From: Cephalothrix spiralis
Lineage: Eukaryota > Nemertea > Palaeonemertea > Archinemertea > Cephalotrichidae
Direction: 5' to 3'
Assembly (NCBI GenBank): GCA_032353305.1
Contig: JAUCNG010418133.1
Span: 1-10,150, forward strand
Length of the DNA stretch: 10,150 nt
Shown here: positions 6,501 through 10,150 of the stretch, in pieces
Layout of the letters: every line of letters begins with the position of its first letter
Position numbering within the stretch: the stretch's first letter is position 1
Notes under the pieces: model-generated
The model's database searches: none
Seen by the model: only the letters and a program-made list of their open reading frames with translations
Told to the model about the DNA's origin: nothing
Program-made: the position numbers and the translations under genes

Positions 6501-9461
6501 CAACGGTGCAATTATTTGTAACACTTATGATGAATCCTCTTTAAAAAAGGTTGTTTGTTTTTAGGTCTGGATGGTGGTCCAACGTAAATGGATGTACTTG
6601 GAAGGTATCTTTATTGGAGGTGATATCCGTTCACAACTACCAGAGGAGGCAAAGAAATTCGATCAAATCGACAAAACGTTCAAGAAGGTCAGTATGAAAC
6701 AGAATCATTTAAATCGACACGTGTATTTTTCTGCATTGTCCTTCTTTATACCTCAACTCTCATTTTGGCCGCGGTTATCTGAAATTATTCGCCGATCAAC
6801 CGATAATCGTCGAGCCGAAGGCGAGACATTTATTTGTTTAAACTGCGAAAAATTTCTGAATAACCGCTGCCAAAATTAAAGTAAAGAGGTTTATACTGCG
6901 ACTAAAATTGATTACAAAAGCAAAACATACAATTTACGAGTAAACATCGCATGATTATCGAAAAGATTTTACAGACTACCAGATTATCCACAGATAATCG
7001 CGGTCACGTGATTGGATTCTGACCAATCAGAGGCCGAGTTTCAGCATGATGCAGTATTGTATTTCTTATAAATTAAAGTTAGGGAGTCAGCTGACACCAA
7101 TCAAACTTTTCAGAAGTTAAACAAAGTGGACCAAAGGGTTTGTGAAAGTATACGACATTTGTGACTTAAGATATCGCAATATCAGCCTAAATTGTAAATA
7201 TATTATATGTCTCTTTTATGCACTATGTTTTATGTGAATCTAAATTATTAGTAATTTTGACTTTGAGAACTAATTTTGCTTATCTATTATTATCTTTTCA
7301 GATTATGAACGAAACTGCTAAAACACCGAACATTAAAATTTCATGTCATGCTCAAAATCGATTGGCTGATTTAGACAACTTAAGTCAAGGTCTTGAAAAA
7401 TGTCAGAAGTCTTTGAATGACTATTTAGATTCCAAGAGAAATGCTTTCCCACGTTTCTTCTTCATATCTGACGATGAGTTGCTCAGTATTTTGGGAAGCA
7501 GTGACCCTGAATGTGTCCAGGAGCATATGATCAAAATGTATGATAACATTTCATCATTGAAACTCCAAAAAGGACCCAACGGTGAGATGTTAGCCACTGC
7601 TATGGTCTCAGCTGAAAATGAAATGATGGAGTTCAGGACAAATGTAGCTGCAGAGGGTAGAGTAGAAGACTGGATGACAGCCGTTCTACAAGAAATGAGA
7701 TCTACAAATAGGCTCATCACTAAGGAAGCCATTTTCTACTACTGTACCGATGGTAGAACTCGCGTTGACTGGATGATGGGTTACCAGGGTATGGTTTGCT
7801 TGGCTGGTAACCAAATTTGGTGGACATGGGAAGTGGAGGATGTCTTTTCTAAGGTCAAGAAAGGTCATAAACAGGCTATGAAGGACTATGCTAAGAAACA
7901 ACATCAACAAATTGATGATTTAGTTGTAAAAGTTCGTTCACCTCTGTCTAAAAATGATCGTGCTAAATTTAACACTGTGCTAATTATCGAAGTCCATGCT
8001 CGTGATATTATTGACGGCTTCGTAAGAGACAGTATTATGGATTCCAGAGAATTCGAATGGGAGAGTCAGCTTCGTTTCTATTGGGTCAAAGAACCAGATG
8101 AGTTGATCGTCCGCCAGTGTACTGGAGAGTTCGGCTATGGTTATGAATATATGGGATTGAATGGTAGACTGGTTATCACTCCATTGACAGATCGTATCTA
8201 CCTCACTCTAACCCAGGTATGTAACCATTTTCATAGTCTTATGACAGTGTCGGCGAACGAAAAATAGGTGGAGTGGCTAAACTGCTTCAGAGGCCAGGTT
8301 GAGCAGTAGCTAGCGTGCTGAAGATCTCCAGAAGCTCAGTGTTATATTCATCTACGACACTCACAATCAACTTCTTAGGATTTTGAGCCTCGATAGCCTT
8401 CCAAAAAAGTGAGGGGCCTTTAGCCTCCTTAGCCCCCACCTAGCCTTCTGCCACCACTGTAGCATGAATTTGCAAATGATGAGTATAATAATTATTTGTT
8501 TTAAAGAATAAACCCCCTTTCTAAGTACAAAATGTGATGTCAAATCTAAGGTGTCCTTATGTATTTTTATGTGGTGACGAAATGATAAAACAACCTTTTC
8601 CAAGTTTAAACTGTGACTATGATTCATTACAAGAAAACAAAACGTATCTAGGAGTTTAATCAAATTTCTTGATTTACAGTGCTTAAAAACACATGTTTCC
8701 TAGGGTGTTCTTAGTCCAGTTTAATCCCCTATATTTGTCAGTACGTGTTACAAAAAATACCTCTCGTTAATCATCATTTTTGATTTATTTTAGGCCTTAT
8801 CTATGCAACTTGGTGGTGCTCCTGCAGGACCCGCTGGTACTGGTAAAACAGAAACTACAAAAGATTTAGCTAAAGCCCTCGGTCTACTTTGTGTTGTCAC
8901 CAATTGTGGTGAGGGTATGGATTTCAAGGTAAGGTCATAATTCTAAGTCATAATTCAATTCAATTATTTTATTGGTAGTTCTTCTTGAACGTATCTGAAT
9001 CAAATTAGCAATAACACCATGCCATGATAACTCGGTAACAAATTGGAGATATTGGGTCCTTTAGTTTATGTAAGTAAAATTTGGTCACATTTCAATACAT
9101 TTTCAGGGAGTTAGTTTATAAAGGATTTAAATCAACAATTCTTAAATGACGTATTTATTCAAAGTACAGATTTAACTCAGTAAGAATACTTTAATATACA
9201 ATTATTCATTTCACATGAATATAATACTTTTCATTTAATTCTCAATAATATTTAGAAAACAATAATTTTACGGTGTTCATTATTATAATATTTTGCTCTT
9301 TTTTTCAGGCCGTTGGAAAAATCTTCTCCGGTCTGGCCCAGTGTGGTGCTTGGGGTTGCTTTGATGAGTTTAATCGTATTGATATCTCTGTGCTGTCTGT
9401 CATCTCTACCCAAATTAAAACCATTCAGAATGCATTGATTTTGAATCTGACTAAATTCCAC
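385..9461 (+). CDS. DNAH10: Axonemal dynein heavy chain, DNAH10-like (partial, 10 internal exons)
   Basis: Joining 385-546, 1804-1920, 2230-2332, 3149-3327, 4293-4661, 5454-5687, 6565-6687, 7302-8216, 8794-8928 and 9309-9461 gives 830 codons with no stop. All inner junctions are AG/GT; all introns are phase 0 except the one after 2332 (phase 1). The product is a microtubule minus-end-directed ATPase of the cilium. Visible in order are late stem and linker (DHC_N2) with LRDRHW (residues 255-260), [18 protein letters not shown] (from 397) and [19 protein letters not shown] (from 471); then AAA1 from about 709, with Walker A GPAGTGKT (746-753) and Walker B CFDEFN (D798, E799). The stretches [35 protein letters not shown] and [20 protein letters not shown] match my memory of DNAH10 better than DNAH2, DNAH5 or DNAH9. 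DNAH10 is the alpha chain of inner-arm I1/f, which partners DNAH2. Family heavy chains are about 4000-4600 residues, so this is roughly a fifth of the protein. Dynein family is near certain; the DNAH10 assignment is strong but rests on recall, not alignment. Confidence 0.9.
608..990. mobile_element. MITE-like element with 12-bp terminal inverted repeats
   Basis: agtgctccaagt at 608-619 is exactly repeated in inverse at 979-990 (acttggagcact), and the similarity carries on weakly inward (tgtcc against tgccc). aagtat flanks both sides (602-607 and 993-998, the right copy two bases out), a possible imperfect target duplication. Inside, the word gtccta recurs five times, towards both ends, mostly followed by ct and T runs. 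The middle holds the GC-rich palindrome at 754-773. There is no open frame of note, so it would be non-autonomous. The family is unknown to me. Confidence 0.55.
754..773. repeat. GC-rich palindromic word, copy 1
   Basis: gctcgcgcctacggcgctcg, with a 5-bp inverted core gcgcc-tac-ggcgc, stands out in AT-rich surroundings. A copy with 18 of 20 positions identical is at 5236-5255 and a shorter relative is at 6811-6825. Confidence 0.6.
1804..1920 (+). CDS. DNAH10: DNAH10-like exon b (stem)
   Basis: 117 nt, 39 codons, residues 55-93, phase 0 at both ends. The acceptor is ttttcag ending at 1803 and the donor is GTAAAA at 1921. It encodes [20 protein letters not shown] followed by [19 protein letters not shown]. 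The composition suggests an alpha-helical stem segment, with an acidic start and a basic KKK near the end. The open frame runs on into intron b until 2064, but that tail is hydrophobic, AT-driven and not dynein-like, so the exon is cut at the GT. Confidence 0.85.
1921..2229 (+). other. Intron b
   Basis: 309 nt, GTAAAA to tttttcag, strongly AT-rich. It contains the words cgtcctaaaattt and atcctaaaattcctataatt, which loosely echo cctaaaa words in the last intron (9654 onward). No gene seen. Confidence 0.8.
2230..2332 (+). CDS. DNAH10: DNAH10-like exon c (stem)
   Basis: 103 nt, residues 94-127 plus the first base of codon 128. The acceptor is a good pyrimidine tract, tttttcag, ending at 2229; the donor GTAAAT is at 2333. 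It encodes [20 protein letters not shown] and ends [12 protein letters not shown], where the last Gly codon (G|GT) is split by the only phase-1 intron in this fragment. The Gly-Pro-Gly turn after a helical stretch is typical of the late stem in axonemal heavy chains. A different frame is open through this region (2183-2395), but it is a shadow. Confidence 0.85.
2731..2944. mobile_element. Fold-back (hairpin) element with 52-bp perfect arms
   Basis: 2747-2798 and 2866-2917 are perfect reverse complements over 52 bp (left arm starts ccgatttttagctgccgacc). With 4 mismatches the arms extend inward to 2819 and 2845 (69 of 73 pairs), leaving a loop of about 25 nt. Outside them, ggctccgttacact (2731-2744) pairs with agtgtaactgatcc (2931-2944) at 12 of 14 positions. 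The right side has about 11 extra bases, in which ggccaagtct and ggccaagtgt are a near tandem repeat. The outer ends look like terminal inverted repeats of a non-autonomous DNA transposon. The near-perfect arms argue for recent insertion or conversion. No clear target duplication. Confidence 0.8.
2977..2988. repeat. Short (AT)6 microsatellite
   Basis: Six uninterrupted AT units in intron c, just after the hairpin element. It has no evident role. Confidence 0.7.
3149..3327 (+). CDS. DNAH10: DNAH10-like exon d (stem)
   Basis: 179 nt, completing codon 128 and reaching residue 187. The acceptor is ttttttctag ending at 3148; the donor GTAACT is at 3328. It reads [20 protein letters not shown], then [20 protein letters not shown] and [18 protein letters not shown]. 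The [13 protein letters not shown] segment is a recognisable dynein stem motif just before the linker. The upstream Met-Met at 3106 is in frame but belongs to intron c and is not a start: the preceding exon supplies the codon half that this exon needs. Confidence 0.88.
3328..4292 (+). other. Intron d
   Basis: 965 nt, GTAACT to ttattttacag. There are no coding blocks. Small inverted words occur (agaac-gcaa-gttct near 3418; tgactgatag near 3409 against ctatctgtca near 3456), but no long-armed element like those in introns c, e and f. A tcctcctacttttt stretch near 4100 resembles the gtcctactttt words of the intron-a element, which may mark a decayed relative. Confidence 0.75.
4293..4661 (+). CDS. 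DNAH10: DNAH10-like exon e (start of linker, DHC_N2)
   Basis: 369 nt, 123 codons, residues 188-310, phase 0 at both ends. The acceptor is ttattttacag ending at 4292; the donor GTAAAT is at 4662. It carries the classical DHC_N2 signature: [21 protein letters not shown], then a run ending [20 protein letters not shown] followed by HW (LRDRHW at residues 255-260), a near-invariant word in dynein heavy chains. The linker is the mechanical lever of the motor, which swings over the AAA ring on ATP turnover. The frame is open on to 4742, but the extra residues are intronic. Confidence 0.92.
4765..5153. mobile_element. Imperfect fold-back / MITE-like element
   Basis: The left end is a C10 run then gcaaaaatcacggaagtgcgg (4765-4795). 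The reverse complement of the right end (5153 back to 5118) reads cccccacccccgcc, then acaacaatcgcggaagtgcagg. The pairing goes on inward: ttttctgaaagcttgt (from 4815) against ttttctgaagcttgt on the other strand (ending near 5100), then gaccaaagttgggg (from 4869) against gaccaactttgggg. The arms are about 120 nt each, diverged with indels, around a unique centre of about 140 nt. It codes for nothing recognisable. The arm divergence suggests it is older than the intron-c hairpin. Confidence 0.6.
5236..5255. repeat. GC-rich palindromic word, copy 2
   Basis: gctcgcgcctttggcgctcg, differing from the copy at 754-773 only in the three-base centre (ttt for tac). It lies about 80 bp outside the fold-back element of intron e. 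Confidence 0.6.
5454..5687 (+). CDS. DNAH10: DNAH10-like exon f (linker)
   Basis: 234 nt, 78 codons, residues 311-388, phase 0 at both ends. The acceptor is gtttcttttag ending at 5453; the donor GTAAGT is at 5688. Recognisable linker words are [45 protein letters not shown] and [16 protein letters not shown]. The order ILG-DE-LDD-N-LQSM-ASR is the usual one for the DHC_N2 linker subdomain in cytoplasmic and axonemal dyneins. Codon use is like that of the other exons. Confidence 0.92.
5688..6564 (+). other. Intron f
   Basis: 877 nt, GTAAGT to tttgtttttag. A fold-back element covers about 5923-6242. The 5' part (5688-5922) is AT-rich with T runs, and the 3' part (6243-6564) shows no gene or strong repeat. 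Confidence 0.8.
5923..6242. mobile_element. Imperfect fold-back / MITE-like element with G-rich ends
   Basis: The left end is a G10 run (5923-5932), then ggcgactttgtgggtgatt and gctgggtgggtataag. Read on the minus strand from about 6242, the right end gives gagggctgactttgtaaaat and gggatttggtacacaccc. Further in, ttgcaaatgttttcctctac and tacgcttttttacacccc (6001-6041) pair with the reverse complement of aaaaagtactggaaag and aaattgcaa (around 6158-6183). The arms are diverged with many indels. The boundaries are approximate. No coding sequence. Confidence 0.5.
6565..6687 (+). CDS. DNAH10: DNAH10-like exon g (linker)
   Basis: 123 nt, 41 codons, residues 389-429. The acceptor is tttgtttttag ending at 6564; the donor GTCAGT at 6688 is non-consensus at +3 but normal otherwise. 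It encodes [20 protein letters not shown] then [20 protein letters not shown]. The motif W-MYLEGIF[10 protein letters not shown] is one of the most conserved parts of the dynein linker. The reading frame joins directly to exon h, giving FKK|IMNETAK. Confidence 0.92.
6762..6876. repeat. Imperfect inverted repeat (small fold-back element)
   Basis: attttggccgcggttatc at 6762-6779 pairs with the reverse complement of the right end (6876 back to 6847), which reads attttggcagcggttattc; after one indel, tgaaatt pairs with agaaatt. The arms are about 29 nt with a loop of about 55 nt, which carries the GC-rich word at 6811-6825. Intronic and noncoding; a small MITE remnant is likely. Confidence 0.6.
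6811..6825. repeat. GC-rich palindromic word, shorter relative
   Basis: cgagccgaaggcgag; its reverse complement ctcgccttcggctcg has the same plan (ctcg...gcc-nnn-ggc...ctcg) as the copies at 754-773 and 5236-5255, but lacks the inner cg/gc steps. It sits in the loop of the intron-g hairpin. Confidence 0.4.
7005..7072 (+). promoter_or_regulatory. Promoter-like motif cluster in intron g
   Basis: E-box CACGTG (7005-7010, in gtcacgtgat), an inverted CCAAT (attgg, 7011-7015), a forward CCAAT (7023-7027) and TATAAA (7067-7072) follow each other over 68 bp. The two CCAAT boxes form the inverted repeat tgattgg/ccaatca (7009-7015 and 7023-7029). The 10-bp palindrome gtcagctgac follows at 7086-7095. 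Such an order resembles an RNA polymerase II core promoter, about 230 bp before exon h. These short words also arise by chance, and no transcript evidence is available. Confidence 0.3.
7302..8216 (+). CDS. DNAH10: DNAH10-like exon h (late linker and start of AAA1)
   Basis: 915 nt, 305 codons, residues 430-734, much the largest exon here and phase 0 at both ends. The acceptor is tatcttttcag ending at 7301; the donor GTATGT is at 8217. Ordered landmarks are [20 protein letters not shown] (from 470), [90 protein letters not shown], and [19 protein letters not shown] (709-727) leading into the AAA1 core. The 28 in-frame residues before 7302, including a Met at 7218, are intronic. [12 protein letters not shown] and the [16 protein letters not shown] block are hallmarks of axonemal heavy chains and are intact. 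Confidence 0.95.
8217..8793 (+). other. Intron h
   Basis: 577 nt, GTATGT to tttattttag. A pyrimidine-rich patch at about 8386-8450 repeats tagcc four times (gatagccttcc, ttagcctcctt, ttagcccccacc, ctagccttctg), possibly the end of a degraded dispersed repeat. The remainder is AT-rich with no gene seen. Confidence 0.75.
8794..8928 (+). CDS. DNAH10: DNAH10-like exon i (AAA1 Walker A)
   Basis: 135 nt, 45 codons, residues 735-779, too short to stand out as an open frame. The acceptor is tttattttag ending at 8793; the donor GTAAGG is at 8929. It encodes [20 protein letters not shown], then [20 protein letters not shown] and [13 protein letters not shown] at nt 8827-8850 is the P-loop of AAA1, the main ATP-hydrolysing site of dynein; Lys752 and Thr753 contact the phosphates and Mg2+. 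The [11 protein letters not shown] segment is my strongest clue for DNAH10 over other axonemal chains. Confidence 0.95.
8929..9308 (+). other. Intron i, splitting the AAA1 Walker A and Walker B exons
   Basis: 380 nt, GTAAGG to ctttttttcag, AT-rich. It starts with a short near-duplication (gtcataattc at 8935-8944 and 8948-8957). No gene, element or RNA is seen. Confidence 0.8.
9309..9461 (+). CDS. DNAH10: DNAH10-like exon j (AAA1 Walker B)
   Basis: 153 nt, 51 codons, residues 780-830, phase 0 at both ends. The acceptor is ctttttttcag ending at 9308; the donor GTGAGT is at 9462. It encodes [20 protein letters not shown], then [20 protein letters not shown] and [11 protein letters not shown]. 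The Walker B acid pair is Asp798-Glu799 (nt 9363-9368), intact, so the AAA1 site looks catalytically competent. The open frame continues to 9542, but past 9461 it no longer looks like dynein; the expected next block (the sensor-I region) is not found before the end of the window. Confidence 0.95.
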
Positions 9462-10150
9462 GTGAGTATTCCTGACTTTTTGCCTATCGAATATTCTTCC
9501 TGTCTTATACTAAAACCAAACAAAATATTAAATGTTTCTTAAAACCATGTATGCATGAATTTGCGTCTTACTAATCTGTCCTACTAACCCTCTTTCAATT
9601 TAAATATGTAACCGGAGATATTTTTACCTATAAGATCTATGGGACATTGACGTCCTAAAAGTTGAAAAAACGTAAAAATATGTCAATAAAATTCCCAAAC
9701 TTCGTAATTTGGCAGACCTCATAGTTTCCCTTCCTCCTAAAATCCTATCAATTGTCATAAAATCTCATAAAATTTGAGGAAAATTCCGCTCGACTCGGAC
9801 TCGCGATATTATCATTTAAGTTCTGTTATTGTATCTTTTATGATAAAAATCACATAAAATAAGAAAAATATCTCATTGAATCCTAAAATTGGAATGCGTC
9901 AAATGACTAAGAGGCCTGTTTTTGTATCTCCTGTTAAATATTTTATACTAAGTACGTTCTCAACAAATATATGTCTACTGTTTAATCGTATCCATTTGAA
10001 TATAAAAAAATAAATATTTTTCTTAAATAAGAATTATCGGGAAGACGTTCATTTTCGGGTATGTATAGCTGACGAAAATCTAAAATACTCCACCTTTGAA
10101 ACTTTATTTTGAAGATCACATTTTTGCTGACTTTATCATTATCGAATAAA
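9462..10150 (+). other. Intron j (5' part, runs off the window)
   Basis: It begins GTGAGT and does not end in the window. It is AT-rich, with recurring words cctaaaa, cataaaat and tcataaaa at about 9650-9890 and a small GC-rich patch gctcgactcggactcgcg near 9788. The dynein block expected after exon j does not appear on the plus strand. Confidence 0.75.

Larger units (their letters stand above)
6688..7301 (+). other. Intron g
   Basis: 614 nt, GTCAGT to tatcttttcag. It contains a 115-bp hairpin (6762-6876) and a promoter-like group of motifs at 7005-7072 upstream of exon h. The frame running from exon g to 6879 is open through the intron start, but its sequence leaves the dynein pattern at 6688. 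Confidence 0.8.

Noticed and set aside
7218-7301. In-frame Met and 28 codons before exon h as an alternative start
   Set aside because: The segment is AT-driven, hydrophobic and unlike dynein, and it ends in a clear tatcttttcag acceptor at 7301. Exon g joins in frame at 7302, so this is intron.
7421-7910. Two minus-strand open frames opposite exon h
   Set aside because: They are antisense shadows of a strongly conserved dynein exon and show no domain, start context or splice partner.
8367-8663. 98-codon minus-strand open frame in intron h
   Set aside because: It is covered partly by the tagcc-rich patch; no recognisable protein features.
385-9461. Broken or pseudogenised dynein copy
   Set aside because: All ten exons are open, all inner splice sites are AG/GT, and Walker A and B residues are intact, so decay is not supported within this window.
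9462-9542. Extension of exon j to the stop at 9540-9542
   Set aside because: GTGAGT at 9462 is a consensus donor, and the following residues depart from the conserved dynein sequence expected after KFH.

Overview
The window is eukaryotic. It holds ten short coding blocks in one reading sense, each bounded by AG at the 5' side and GT at the 3' side and separated by AT-rich introns of about 0.3 to 1.3 kb. Joined, the blocks give one uninterrupted 830-residue reading frame (2490 nt) that belongs to an axonemal dynein heavy chain. The best fit is the DNAH10 type, the alpha heavy chain of the two-headed inner-arm dynein I1/f. The host is a metazoan with motile cilia or flagella. AT-rich introns loaded with small fold-back elements suggest an invertebrate, but the species cannot be named from this sequence.

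Layout: 1-384 is the end of an upstream intron. Exons are 385-546, 1804-1920, 2230-2332, 3149-3327, 4293-4661, 5454-5687, 6565-6687, 7302-8216, 8794-8928 and 9309-9461. From 9462 to the end is the start of the next intron. Exons a to h encode the C-terminal part of the stem and the linker (DHC_N2 region). The end of exon h and exons i and j encode the start of the AAA1 motor domain, with Walker A (GPAGTGKT) in exon i and Walker B (CFDEFN) in exon j. The N-terminal roughly 1000 residues, the rest of AAA1, AAA2-6, the stalk and the C-terminus lie outside the window.

The introns hold most of the unexplained structure. Four contain separate inverted-repeat elements of MITE or fold-back style (608-990, 2731-2944, 4765-5153, 5923-6242), and a fifth contains a 115-bp imperfect hairpin (6762-6876). 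A short GC-rich palindromic word occurs in three introns. Intron g has a promoter-like cluster (E-box, two opposed CCAAT boxes, TATAAA). On the minus strand at 58-90 there is a small possible first coding exon of a nested gene.

I see no bacterial, viral, CRISPR, tRNA or rRNA features, and no convincing new biological system. The leads worth a second look are the intronic elements, the promoter-like cluster and the minus-strand micro-exon.
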